Below, in pieces: positions 8,696 through 17,077 of a stretch of 64,000 nt of DNA. This stretch comes from Cupriavidus pinatubonensis (GTDB lineage: Bacteria; Pseudomonadota; Gammaproteobacteria; Burkholderiales; Burkholderiaceae). The position numbers and the translations under genes are program-made. The DNA lies in NCBI RefSeq assembly GCF_019602855.1, contig NZ_CP080767.1, positions 2,480,001 through 2,544,000 of the forward strand, in the 5' to 3' direction. The notes beneath the pieces are model-generated. The model saw only the letters and a list, made by a program, of their open reading frames with translations, did not search any database and was not told the DNA's origin. Within the stretch, counting starts at the first letter, position 1. Each line of letters starts with the position of its first letter.

Positions 8696-9754
8696 ATGCA
8701 ATTTCTCGACGATTCCCTGCACCCCGAGAACCAGGACAAAGTGGTCATCACCGTGGCCCCGTACGGCCCCGAGTGGATGCCGCAGGACTTCCCGGAAGAC
8801 ATTCCGGTGACCATGGAAGAACAGGTGCAGAAGGCCGTGGATTGCTACAACGCGGGCGCCACCGTGCTGCACCTGCATGTGCGCGAACTGGATGGCAAGG
8901 GCTCGAAGCGGCTGTCGAAGTTCAACGAACTGATTGCCGGCGTGCGCGCTGCCGTGCCCGACATGATCATCCAGGTCGGCGGTTCGATCTCGTTCGCACC
9001 GGAAGATGACGGCCAGGCCGCCAAGTGGCTGTCGGACGACACTCGGCACATGCTGGCCGACCTCGACCCGAAGCCGGACCAGGTCACGGTGGCGATCAAC
9101 ACCACGCAGATGAACATCATGGAACTGCTGTACCCCGAATACCTCGAGGGTACGTCGCTGTCCCATCCGGCCTACGTCGAGGCCTATCGCGAGATGACCG
9201 TGCCGGCCGGCCCGGGCTGGGTCGAAGAGCACCTGCGCCGCCTGAGCAACGCTGGCATCCAGCCGCACTTCCAGCTTACCGGCATCCATGCGATGGAAAC
9301 GCTGGAGCGCATGGTTCGCGCCGGCAAGTACAAGGGTCCGCTGAACCTGACCTGGATCGGCATCGGCGGCGGCTTCGATGGTCCCAATCCGTTCAATTTC
9401 GTCAACTTCGTGCATCGCGCACCGGACGGCTGCACGCTGACCGCAGAGTCGCTGCTGAAAAACGTGCTGCCGTTCAACATGATGGCGATGGCCATGGGCC
9501 TGCACCCCCGCTGCGGCATCGAAGACACCATCATCGACCAGCACGGCAACCGCATGACCTCGGTGCAGCAGATCGAGCAGTGCGTGCGCGTGGCCAGGGA
9601 ACTGGGCCGCGAGATCGCCTCCGGCAAGGAAGCGCGCGAGATCTACCGCATTGGCACGTGGTACGACAGCGCCGAAGAAACACTGGAAGCGCACGGCATG
9701 GCGCCGAACCGCAAGGCCGGCCAGAAGAACCTTCCGCTGCGCAAGGCAGCCTGA
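8696..9754 (+). CDS. BKACE-family beta-keto acid cleavage enzyme (DUF849)
   Basis: 352 residues of the BKACE family, whose founding member Kce condenses 3-keto-5-aminohexanoate with acetyl-CoA; other members cleave other beta-keto acids into acetoacetate and a CoA ester. TIM-barrel zinc ligands are visible in VLHLHVREL (His59, His61), with family blocks GGSISFAPEDDGQ, PHFQLTGIHAMETL and GIGGGFDGPNPFNFVNFV. The substrate cannot be read from sequence. The start ATG 8696 follows a purine-rich AGGAGC. The gene faces an AraC regulator across 162 bp and is followed by a strong terminator, so it is probably monocistronic. Confidence 0.9.
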   Translation: MQFLDDSLHPENQDKVVITVAPYGPEWMPQDFPEDIPVTMEEQVQKAVDCYNAGATVLHLHVRELDGKGSKRLSKFNELIAGVRAAVPDMIIQVGGSISFAPEDDGQAAKWLSDDTRHMLADLDPKPDQVTVAINTTQMNIMELLYPEYLEGTSLSHPAYVEAYREMTVPAGPGWVEEHLRRLSNAGIQPHFQLTGIHAMETLERMVRAGKYKGPLNLTWIGIGGGFDGPNPFNFVNFVHRAPDGCTLTAESLLKNVLPFNMMAMAMGLHPRCGIEDTIIDQHGNRMTSVQQIEQCVRVARELGREIASGKEAREIYRIGTWYDSAEETLEAHGMAPNRKAGQKNLPLRKAA

Positions 9755-9768
9755 CGCGCACAGACTGT

Positions 9769-9804
9769 GCCGACCTGGGGCACATCGCCCCGGGTCGGCC
9801 TTTT
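9769..9804 (+). terminator. Rho-independent terminator after the BKACE gene
   Basis: A 13-bp stem, GCCGACCTGGGGC pairing with GCCCCGGGTCGGC (one G-T pair), is followed by CTTTTG, starting 15 nt after the stop codon. Confidence 0.8.
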
Positions 9805-9835
9805 GCCGCAAACGGCGTCTCACGCAAAGGACATC

Positions 9836-10036
9836 ATGAACCCATCTACTTCCGTCGCGAACCCCTGCATCAACATCTGCCGTATGGACCAGGCGGGCAA
9901 GTATTGCCAGGGTTGCGGCAGGACCCTGGTCGAAATCGGCCGCTGGGAGCAGATGACCGAACCCGAGCGTGCCGAGGTGATGGCCGCGGTGTCGGCGCGT
10001 CGCCCACGGCGCAGCGCCCCGGTGTCCTGCGCCTGA
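9836..10036 (+). CDS. DUF1289 small cysteine-rich protein
   Basis: 66 residues starting at ATG 9836 with AAAGGAC 4 nt upstream. Four cysteines in the DUF1289 arrangement, PCINICRMDQAGKYCQGCGR (Cys11, Cys15, Cys24, Cys27), followed by the typical EIGRWEQMTEPERAEVM. The cysteine spacing suggests metal (Zn or Fe-S) binding; function is unknown for the family. It lies 40 bp before the DsbA-like gene and probably shares its transcript. Confidence 0.88.
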   Translation: MNPSTSVANPCINICRMDQAGKYCQGCGRTLVEIGRWEQMTEPERAEVMAAVSARRPRRSAPVSCA

Positions 10037-10076
10037 GCGCCGCGCGCACATTTCCCTGCGCCATCCCGCAGTAGCC

Positions 10077-10775
10077 ATGACCCATTCCAATATTCTCTCG
10101 GTCGAAGCGTATTTCGACCTGATCTGTCCGTGGTGCCTGATCGGCAAGCGGCATCTTGAAACCGCCATCGACCTGCTCGCGCGCGAACGCCCCGACGTTA
10201 CCGTGCAGCTGGAGTGGCGCTCTTACCCGTTGATTCCTGCCACACCGCCGGATGGCATTCCTTACCGCGATTTCTACGTAGCCCGACTCGGCAGTCCGCA
10301 AGCCGTGGCTGTGCGCCAGGCGCAGGTCATTGCCGCGGCACGCGAAGCCGGCCTCACGCTCGCACTGGACCGCATCGAGACCTTCCCCAACACCATGCTG
10401 GCCCATCGCCTGGTACGCTTCGTGCGCGAACAGGACGGCGCTGCCGCGGCTGCCACGCTGGTCGACAACCTGTTCATGCGCTACTTCATGCGCGGTGCGA
10501 ACATCGGGGATGGACAGGTGCTCCGGGAAGCGCTGACCGAGTGTGGCATTCCGTCCCCGCTGGAACAAGGTACGCCCGTGCAGCACGACATGGACTGGCT
10601 GCCGCCGCTGAACGGCCCTGATGATCCGCCACCGCGCGCCGGTCTCGGCGTACCGCATTTCATCTTCAACGGCACGCATAGCGTGTCGGGTTCGCGGCCG
10701 CCTGCGGCGCTGCTTGAAGCCATGCTGCGTGCGCTCGCACGGGCCAAGCAAATCGCCACGCGGGCGGTTGCCTGA
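10077..10775 (+). CDS. FrnE-like DsbA-family thiol oxidoreductase
   Basis: 232 residues with a thioredoxin fold split by a helical insertion, as in DsbA/FrnE (2-hydroxychromene-2-carboxylate isomerase-like) proteins. The active-site motif is LICPWCLIGKRHLE with Cys17 and Cys20, and the cis-proline loop is GVPHFIFNG. There is no signal peptide, so it is a cytoplasmic thiol-disulfide oxidoreductase of unknown partner. It follows the DUF1289 gene by 40 bp. The last ~15 residues are basic and less conserved-looking. Confidence 0.88.
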   Translation: MTHSNILSVEAYFDLICPWCLIGKRHLETAIDLLARERPDVTVQLEWRSYPLIPATPPDGIPYRDFYVARLGSPQAVAVRQAQVIAAAREAGLTLALDRIETFPNTMLAHRLVRFVREQDGAAAAATLVDNLFMRYFMRGANIGDGQVLREALTECGIPSPLEQGTPVQHDMDWLPPLNGPDDPPPRAGLGVPHFIFNGTHSVSGSRPPAALLEAMLRALARAKQIATRAVA

Positions 10776-10871
10776 GTCGCTTCCACGGGGACAGGACCAC
10801 GTCCGCCCTGCTTCCTGCATCGATCGATTCCGGAGTACCCTGCGCTCGCCTGTCATAACGGCGGGGACATT

Positions 10872-10902
10872 GAAATCGCCCTCCAATGTGGAGGGCGATT
10901 TC
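10872..10902. other. Perfect 14-bp stem hairpin
   Basis: GAAATCGCCCTCCA and its exact reverse complement are separated by 3 nt. There is no T-tract on either side, so it is not a standard intrinsic terminator, though it may end the dsbA-like transcript. It sits at the left of the gene-free stretch 10776-11607. Confidence 0.6.
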
Positions 10903-11010
10903 GTTGGGGCTTCTGGGTGCGGGTGTCTATCGCGCGTATCTATCGCTCGTAGCAAGCGCCGATGTTTTCGCCGGTGTAGCCCGCGCGGGTTTTGTGGTCG
11001 GGATTAAGGC

Positions 11011-11571
11011 GTCGCTCTTGGCATGCGCCGCTGTTTCGCCGGCGTAGCCGGCGACCTACTTTTGTCCGAGCGACAAGAAGTAGGCAAGAAGCGCGTCGCC
11101 TGGCGGCTGGCCATCAACGATGCGCTTCTTGTGTTCAAGCGGCCTTGGTCTCGCGAGACGTGATCGACGTTCGACCCGGCTCACGCTATGTGAGTCAGAA
11201 CCTGTGCCTGGCGCGGCACGGCTTTTGAACGATCCCCAAGTTGGACTCGGGTACAGCGTTTCAACAACGTCAGTGGTGGGACGCCTTCGGCTGCGCTGGG
11301 CGCGTCCTAGTCTGGGTGCAAGCTCATCAACGTCGCTCGCGCCCGTGGTTCGTTCCGAAGCCCCTTTCCTCGACTTCGCGCATGCAATGCGCGGGCCTCG
11401 TCACTGAGGCGGACGAACTCTGAAGCCCATACCCGTACAACACCCTCAGCCCACTACGATCAATATTCGCCCGTTAGGGCAAGCCTGACGCGCTTTTGCC
11501 TACTTTTGCCGCTCGGGCAAAAGTAGGTCGCCGGCTACGCCGGCGAAACAGCGGCGCTCGCCAAGAGCGAC
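11011..11571. repeat. ~560-bp element bounded by ~86-bp inverted repeats
   Basis: The left arm (11011-11097) and the reverse complement of the right arm (11487-11571) match over about 86 bp with a handful of differences. Each arm contains a hairpin TCGCCGGC/GCCGGCGA with a 3-nt loop (11036-11054 and 11528-11546) and a second hairpin; in the right arm it is perfect, CCTACTTTTGCC / GGCAAAAGTAGG (11499-11527). A decayed direct copy of the first ~40 bp of the left arm lies at 10943-10981. The ~390-bp core has no convincing ORF. No transposase is present, so this is a non-autonomous repeat or structured-RNA candidate. Confidence 0.8.
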
Positions 11572-11607
11572 ATCCCCTCAAAAACCCCAGACCTCTAAAT
11601 CCAAACC

Positions 11608-11645
11608 AAAAAAAAGCGCTGACTCCCCCTTCAAAGAGCCAGCGC
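11608..11645 (-). terminator. Rho-independent terminator of the acyl-CoA ligase operon
   Basis: On the minus strand GCGCTGGCTC pairs with GAGTCAGCGC (10 bp, one G-T pair) followed by eight T. It lies 23 nt past the acyl-CoA ligase stop. Confidence 0.9.
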
Positions 11646-11668
11646 ACAATCCCTTCCTACCTTTGCCT

Positions 11669-13315
11669 TCAGGCTGCCTTTTCCCGCAGCTGCTTCTTAT
11701 TGATCTTCCCGACACTGGTCTTCGGTATCTCCGCCACGAAGGCGATACGTTCCGCTTCGGGCACCGCGTATTTGCTGATGCGACGCGAATCGACATGTCC
11801 CAGCAGCTTTTCGCGGATGCTGTCCGCACCGACTTCCGCGCCGGCCTTGCGGACGACGAAGGCCATCGGCCGCTCGCCCCACTTGTCATCCGGTACGCCG
11901 ATCACCGCGCATTCCTGAACGCCCGGCACTTCGGAAATGAGATTCTCGACTTCGATCGACGACACCCATTCGCCACCGGTCTTGATGACGTCCTTGATGC
12001 GATCGACGATCTGCACGAAGCCGTCTTCGCCCATGACCGCGACGTCCTGCGTATGCAGATAGCCGCCCGCCCACAACTCTTCCGAAGCGCCAGGCTTCTT
12101 GAAGTACGACTGGGTCAGGTAAGGCGCACGCAGCACGATCTCGCCACGGTTCTTGCCGTCGCGCGGCAGGTCCTGCATGTCTTCGCTGACGATGCGGAAG
12201 TCCGCCATCACCACCGGTCGGCCCGTGGAGCAGCGCATGCGAACTTCGTCGGCGCGATTTGCCGGCTTCACATTGGGCGGCAGCTGTGCCAGCGAGACGA
12301 TGGGGCCGGTCTCGGACATGCCATATCCGGCGAAGATGTCGATGCCGCGATCAAGCGCTGCTTCGCACAGTGACGGCGGCAGTGCGGAGCCACCGATGAT
12401 GATCTTCCAGCCGGAGAGATCTTGCCCACTGTCCTGCGAGGACTGCAGCAGCATCTGCAGGATAGTCGGCACGCAGTGCGAGAACGTGACCTTTTCCGCT
12501 TCACGCAGCTTCAGCAGCACGTCCGGCGCGTAGCGGCCAGGCAGCACGGTGCGCAAACCCAGCGTGACGGCCAGGTACGGTATGCCCCAGGCCAGCACGT
12601 GGAACATCGGCGTGATCGGCATGTACACGTCTTCGCGATGCATGCGCTGCCCGTCGCGCGGCGAGCAGAGGCTGGCCGACGTGGACAACGTGTGCAGCAC
12701 GATGTCGCGATGACTGTAGCAAACGCCCTTCGGGTCGCCGGTGGTACCGGTGGTGTAGAACGTTGCCGCCTTGGTGTTCTCGTCGAACTCGGGAAAGTCG
12801 AAATCCGGCGAGGCATCTGCCAGCAGCGCTTCATACTCGCCCGCGAACTGCAGTTCCGTCTGCGGCGCAGCGTGGCCGTCGGCCAGCAGCACGAAGCGCG
12901 GATTGCAGGTGAGCTCGTTGCGGATCTGGTCGAGCACCGGAACGAAATCCGGATGGACCAGCACGATGTCCGCGTCAGCATCGTTGAGCGTGTACAGGAT
13001 CTGCTGCGGCGACAGGCGCACGTTCACGGTGAACAGCGTCGCGCCCATCATCGGCACGCCGAAGTAGCACTCGAGATAGCGATGGCTGTCCCAGTCCATC
13101 ACGGCCACCGTGGAACCATGCTTGGCGCCGAGCGATGCGAGCGTCGAGGCAAGCTGGCCGACGCGACGACGGAAATCGCGGTACGTGTAGCGCATTTCGC
13201 CGCGGTAGCTGATTTCCTGGTCGCCATAGAGGCTCATCGAGTGAATCAGCAGCTGCTTGACCAGCAGCGGATACGAGTACGCCGAGGGCGTCGATACGAT
13301 CAGGTTTTGCTGCAT
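11669..13315 (-). CDS. Fatty acyl-CoA synthetase (AlkK-like AMP-forming ligase)
   Basis: 548 residues of the ANL superfamily, activating a fatty acid to acyl-CoA with ATP. The P-loop is FYTTGTTGDPKGVCYSHRD, the adenylate motif GYGMSETGP, the hinge WVSSIEVENLISEVPGV, and the catalytic lysine is in the C-terminal KTSVGKINKKQLR. It resembles the medium/long-chain AlkK group (start MQQNLIVSTPSAYSYPLLVK). ATG 13315 has AGAGGA 8 nt upstream; 18 more residues are possible upstream but have no better start. It is the third gene of a qor-tauD-like-ligase operon, 22 bp after the dioxygenase, and ends in a strong terminator. Confidence 0.9.
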   Translation of the reverse strand: MQQNLIVSTPSAYSYPLLVKQLLIHSMSLYGDQEISYRGEMRYTYRDFRRRVGQLASTLASLGAKHGSTVAVMDWDSHRYLECYFGVPMMGATLFTVNVRLSPQQILYTLNDADADIVLVHPDFVPVLDQIRNELTCNPRFVLLADGHAAPQTELQFAGEYEALLADASPDFDFPEFDENTKAATFYTTGTTGDPKGVCYSHRDIVLHTLSTSASLCSPRDGQRMHREDVYMPITPMFHVLAWGIPYLAVTLGLRTVLPGRYAPDVLLKLREAEKVTFSHCVPTILQMLLQSSQDSGQDLSGWKIIIGGSALPPSLCEAALDRGIDIFAGYGMSETGPIVSLAQLPPNVKPANRADEVRMRCSTGRPVVMADFRIVSEDMQDLPRDGKNRGEIVLRAPYLTQSYFKKPGASEELWAGGYLHTQDVAVMGEDGFVQIVDRIKDVIKTGGEWVSSIEVENLISEVPGVQECAVIGVPDDKWGERPMAFVVRKAGAEVGADSIREKLLGHVDSRRISKYAVPEAERIAFVAEIPKTSVGKINKKQLREKAA

Positions 13316-13337
13316 ATTGTTTTCCTCTGGCGTTCGG

Positions 13338-14186
13338 TCAGTACGGCTTGCTGCCGATGATGCCGGCACGCTCCATCTTGCGGTGGCAAGGCGGGTAATC
13401 CATCACGGCGTAGTGCTGCGTGGCGGTGTTGTCCCAAATTGCCATGCTGTTGGGTTCCCAGCGCCAGCGCACCTGGTACTCGGGGATATACGCCTGGCTG
13501 ATCAGGTAGCGCAGCAGGTCGGGCGCGCCCGGGTTCGCGTCCTGGCCGAAACGCACGCGATTGGCCGTATGGAAATTGGTGAAATGCGTCGTGAACGCGT
13601 TCACGTAAAGGATCTTCTCGCCGGTCTCCGGATGCGTGCGCACCACCGGGTGCTCGGCATCGGGATACTGTGCCTTCAGGGCCAGGCGCTTTTCGATCGG
13701 CATGGCTGCGCCAAAGCTTGCCTCGATGCTGTGGCGGGCGCGCAAGTCGGCAATCTGTGCCTTGATGTGTTCGGGCAGGCGCTCATAGGCCAGCGCCATG
13801 TTCGCCCACATGGTGTCGCCGCCTACCGGCGGACATTCCACGCAGCGCAGCACGGCACCGAACTGCGGCGCCTCGCGCCACGTGGTGTCAGAGTGCCACG
13901 CGTTCTCGTAGCGGTCGTTGGGCTGGTCGGGCGTCTTGTAGATGCGAACCAGACCCGGGTGCTCCGGATCGCTGCCGGCAACGGGGTGGTCTTCGAGTTC
14001 ACCGAAACGGCGCGCGAACGCGACGTGATCGGCACGGCTGATGTTCTGGTCGCGCAGGAACAGCACGCGGTGCTGCAGCAGCAATGCGCGGATTTCCGCG
14101 AACAGGCCATCGTCCCTGACGGCGTCAGCGAGGTTCACGCCGACCAGTTCCGCACCCAGCGAGCAGGTGATTTGCTTGACTTGCAT
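13338..14186 (-). CDS. TauD/TfdA-family 2-oxoglutarate/Fe(II) dioxygenase
   Basis: 282 residues. The iron-binding facial triad is AWHSDTTW (His98, Asp100) and the distal His258 in TATQHYAVMDY; Arg269 or Arg273 would bind 2-oxoglutarate. Family members hydroxylate substrates such as taurine, 2,4-D or alkyl sulfates. The substrate here is unknown; because it sits between a quinone oxidoreductase and a fatty acyl-CoA ligase, an alkyl ester or alkyl sulfate is a guess. GGGAG lies 9 nt before the ATG. Its gene is 11 bp after qor and 22 bp before the ligase, a tight operon. Confidence 0.9.
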   Translation of the reverse strand: MQVKQITCSLGAELVGVNLADAVRDDGLFAEIRALLLQHRVLFLRDQNISRADHVAFARRFGELEDHPVAGSDPEHPGLVRIYKTPDQPNDRYENAWHSDTTWREAPQFGAVLRCVECPPVGGDTMWANMALAYERLPEHIKAQIADLRARHSIEASFGAAMPIEKRLALKAQYPDAEHPVVRTHPETGEKILYVNAFTTHFTNFHTANRVRFGQDANPGAPDLLRYLISQAYIPEYQVRWRWEPNSMAIWDNTATQHYAVMDYPPCHRKMERAGIIGSKPY

Positions 14187-14197
14187 GACGCGCTCCC

Positions 14198-15178
14198 TCA
14201 GATGACAAAGATCGACGAACCGGTGGTCTTGCGCGACTCCAGGTCCCGATGGGCTTGCACCGCGTCCTCCAGGGCATAGCGCTGGTTAATCTCGATCTTG
14301 ATCCGGCCTGCGCCGACATGGCCGAAGATCTCGCCGGCCAGCTCGGCCTTCTCGGCGGGATCCGCGATGTAGTCGGCCAGGGCCGGGCGCGTCAGGAACA
14401 GGGAGCCCTTCATTGCCAGCAAAACGGGATCGAACGGCGGGATCGGGCCCGAGGCCGTGCCCACGCAAACCAGGGTGCCGCGGCGCTTGAGCGAATCCAG
14501 CGACGCCATGAAGGTGTTCTTGCCCACGCTGTCAAAGACGACCGACACGCCGACGCCGTCGGTCAGTTCACGCACGCGCTTGGCCACGTCTTCGTGGCTG
14601 TAGTTGATGATGTAGTCGCAGCCATGGGCACGCGCCACTTCAGCCTTGGCTTCGCTCGATACCGTGCCGATCACCGTCAGGCCGAGCAGCTTCGCCCATT
14701 GCGACACGATCAGGCCGACGCCGCCGGCGGCAGCATGCAGCAGGATGGTATCGCCCGCCTTGAAGTTGTAGATGCGGCGCATCAGGTACGCCGAGGTCAG
14801 TCCGCGCATGGTCATGGCGGCAGCAGTCTCGAAGCCGATGGTCTCCGGCAGCCGGATCAGTGGCGCGGCCGGCACCAGGCGTTCGGTGCTGTATGCCCCC
14901 AGCGTGTTGATGAAGCCGGTATAGGTCACGCGGTCGCCCACGGCAACATTGGTGACGCCCGGCCCGATGGCCTGTACCACGCCGGCCGCTTCCACGCCCA
15001 TGCCGGCAGGCAGCGGCACCGGATACGTGCCATTCCGGAAGTAAGTGTCTGCGTAATTCAGGCCGACCGCCACATGGCGGATCCGAACCTGTCCCGGCCC
15101 CGGCTCGCCAACGTCCATGTCCTCATAGCGAAGGACTTCCGGGCCACCGGTTTCATACATGCGCACGACTTTTGCCAT
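14198..15178 (-). CDS. Quinone oxidoreductase, zinc-free MDR family
   Basis: 326 residues of the NADPH:quinone reductase (QOR) branch of medium-chain dehydrogenases: N-terminal GroES-like domain (RIRHVAVGLNYADTYFRNGTYP), then a Rossmann domain with LLHAAAGGVGLIVSQWAKLLG binding NADPH. The zinc ligands of alcohol dehydrogenases are absent, as expected for QOR. Start ATG 15178 (MAKVVRMYETGGPEVL) matches the family N-terminus; the frame is open to 15391 without family sequence. It is the first gene of the three-gene operon and diverges from an AraC regulator 203 bp away. Confidence 0.9.
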   Translation of the reverse strand: MAKVVRMYETGGPEVLRYEDMDVGEPGPGQVRIRHVAVGLNYADTYFRNGTYPVPLPAGMGVEAAGVVQAIGPGVTNVAVGDRVTYTGFINTLGAYSTERLVPAAPLIRLPETIGFETAAAMTMRGLTSAYLMRRIYNFKAGDTILLHAAAGGVGLIVSQWAKLLGLTVIGTVSSEAKAEVARAHGCDYIINYSHEDVAKRVRELTDGVGVSVVFDSVGKNTFMASLDSLKRRGTLVCVGTASGPIPPFDPVLLAMKGSLFLTRPALADYIADPAEKAELAGEIFGHVGAGRIKIEINQRYALEDAVQAHRDLESRKTTGSSIFVI

Positions 15179-15258
15179 CTTACTTGTCTCCGAAATCTGT
15201 GTCGGCGCGAAGGGGCGCCGCTCATGCAGTGAAATGTAGGTGGTGCCGGAACGCACCG

Positions 15259-15288
15259 CTTTGCATTGGCTTCCGCCAACTTTGCATT
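15259..15288. promoter_or_regulatory. Direct repeat CTTTGCATT with 21-bp period, likely AraC operator
   Basis: CTTTGCATT occurs at 15259-15267 and again at 15280-15288, exactly 21 bp apart, in the gap between the divergent qor operon and the AraC gene. A flanking TGAAATG/CATTTCA inverted pair adds to the structure. Such spacing fits tandem recognition by an AraC-type monomer or dimer. Confidence 0.55.
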
Positions 15289-15381
15289 TCATGCCACGGC
15301 CGCCTATCATGCGGCTGCATGGGACAAAGCAGGCGCAACGCAACGGCGCGCGCTGCACAAAGAACGAGATGGAGACATGCC

Positions 15382-16416
15382 TTGGACACACTGGTGCGCG
15401 CGGGCGCGCTGACCAATTTCTTTGAAGTCGCCCGGGACCTGGGTCTCAACCCACAGCCATTGCTGAGCGAGGTCCGTCTGAGCCGCGCACTGCTCGGCGA
15501 TCCGGACCAACGCGTGTCGGTCAATGCCTGCGCCAGGCTGCTCGAACGTGCGGCGCAAGCGGCGAACTGCGAGACCTTCGGCCTGCGCATGGCCGAATCG
15601 CGCCAGCTGTCCGACTTCGGCGTGATGAGCCTGCTGATCAGCCAGCAGCCGACGCTGCGCGCGGCGCTGGCCACGATCATCCGCTACCGGCACCTGGTCA
15701 ACGAGTCTCTTGCGATCCTTCTCGAAGAGACGGGCAAGATCGTCACCATCCGCCAGGAAGTGGTGCTCGATACGCCTTCGCGCCAGGCCAGCGAGCTGGC
15801 GGTCGGCGTGGCGTTCCGCCTGTGCCGCGCGCTGCTTGGGCCGCACTGGCACCCCCTCAATGTCAATTTCACGCACGCGCCGCCGGCAGACCTGCAGGTC
15901 CACCGGCGCCTGTTCGGCTGTCCAATTGAGTTCGAAAGCGAGTTCAACGGGATTTCCTGTCTCGCGGCGGACCTTGATGCCGCCATCCCGACTGCAGACC
16001 CTGGCATGGCTCGCTATGCGCAGCGCTTCGTCGACACGCTACCGCGCGTCAATGCGCCGTCGATCGGACGCGACGTGCGCAGTGCCGTCTACCTGATGCT
16101 GCCCATGGGGCGCGCCACTTGCGAAGGCGTGGCTCAAGGCCTCGGCCTGAGCCTGCGCACCATGCAGCGACAGCTTGACGATGCCGGCGAAACCTTTACC
16201 GACATCCTCAACGAAGTCCGACGCGAGCTGGCGCAGCGCTATGTGGAGAACCCGCAGTATTCCTTGCTGCGCGTGGCCGAATTACTGGGCTACGGCTCGG
16301 CAAGTTCGTTCACGCGGTGGTTCTCCGCCCAGTTCGGCGAAGCGCCGCTGGTCTGGCGGCGCCGGCATGACAGCCGCGCTCCGCAGGGAGCGCAGCCGGC
16401 GCACGGCACGCTGTAA
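15382..16416 (+). CDS. AraC-family transcriptional regulator (TTG start)
   Basis: 344 residues from TTG 15382: N-terminal Arabinose_bd-type ligand domain (LTNFFEVARDLGLNPQPLL, FGLRMAESRQLSDFGVMSLL) and C-terminal AraC double HTH (CEGVAQGLGLSLRTMQRQL, LLRVAELLGYGSASSFTRWF). The TTG is preferred because GGAG lies 7 nt upstream and because it aligns exactly with the ATG of the paralogue at 7514-8533: both have 12 residues up to the shared Asn of LTN. An in-frame ATG at 15319 would add 21 unconserved residues. It is divergent from the qor-dioxygenase-ligase operon and is its likely regulator. Confidence 0.88.
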   Translation: MDTLVRAGALTNFFEVARDLGLNPQPLLSEVRLSRALLGDPDQRVSVNACARLLERAAQAANCETFGLRMAESRQLSDFGVMSLLISQQPTLRAALATIIRYRHLVNESLAILLEETGKIVTIRQEVVLDTPSRQASELAVGVAFRLCRALLGPHWHPLNVNFTHAPPADLQVHRRLFGCPIEFESEFNGISCLAADLDAAIPTADPGMARYAQRFVDTLPRVNAPSIGRDVRSAVYLMLPMGRATCEGVAQGLGLSLRTMQRQLDDAGETFTDILNEVRRELAQRYVENPQYSLLRVAELLGYGSASSFTRWFSAQFGEAPLVWRRRHDSRAPQGAQPAHGTL

Positions 16417-16435
16417 CGCCGGCAGGCGCCGAGCG

Positions 16436-17023
16436 TCAGCGGCTGGCCTTGGGTGTCACGGAAACAGCCAGCGCTTCGGTGTAGACGGCCTGCACCTGGT
16501 CACCCTTGCGGATGCCCTTCAGTTGAGCGGGATCGTCGACATGCAGGTCCACCGTCTTGCCCTTAGGGCCCTTCAGGGTGACCTTGCCGGTCTTCTGGTT
16601 CACGGCGACGACATCGGCCGTGACGGTCACTTCGCGCCCGACCATGCCGCCGGGCTTGGCGCCCGGCGCGGCCCGGTCCTCAATCTGCCGCTCGGTGCTG
16701 GACCGCACGCCGGTCTGCTTGCTCAGGTTGACCGACAGGGCCTCCTTGTATTCGGCCGTGACCACGTCGCCAACCCGCAGCTGGTCGAAGTTGCGCACCT
16801 CGTCGCCGACCTGCAGATCCGTCACCTTGCCCTGCTTGTTCTTGAGCGACACCGTGCGCGTGGCGGCATCGATCGCGGTAATGGTCGCCGTGGATTTGAC
16901 GGTGCCGGTCACCATCGCGGCCCCGACGCCCGATGCCATTTCCACGCGGGCTTCCGGCTGGGCCATGGCCAGGTGGGATGCCGCGGCCAGGGCGGCTGCT
17001 ACCAGTAGCTTGCTGGAATTCAT
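16436..17023 (-). CDS. Periplasmic protein with two tandem homologous domains, function unknown
   Basis: 195 residues with a Sec signal peptide (MNSSKLLVAAALAAASHLAMA, likely cut after Ala21). The mature part has an internal duplication: residues 47-100 (TITAIDAATRTVSLKNKQGK, QLRVGDVVTAEYKEALSVNL) and 136-189 (ADVVAVNQKTGKVTLKGPKG, GIRKGDQVQAVYTEALAVSV) align end to end. Each unit looks like a small beta-barrel. No enzyme motif is visible. The ATG at 17023 has a purine-rich region upstream. It is convergent with the AraC gene and 54 bp from the gene behind it. Confidence 0.8.
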   Translation of the reverse strand: MNSSKLLVAAALAAASHLAMAQPEARVEMASGVGAAMVTGTVKSTATITAIDAATRTVSLKNKQGKVTDLQVGDEVRNFDQLRVGDVVTAEYKEALSVNLSKQTGVRSSTERQIEDRAAPGAKPGGMVGREVTVTADVVAVNQKTGKVTLKGPKGKTVDLHVDDPAQLKGIRKGDQVQAVYTEALAVSVTPKASR

Positions 17024-17077
17024 GCTTTTGCTCCTTGCGGGAGTTCAGGAAAACCGCGGCGGCAGGTGCCCGCGGGG

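Noticed and set aside
11098..11486. Short frames inside the repeat core
   Set aside because: Up to ~95 codons only, inconsistent between frames, no start signals; likely non-coding.
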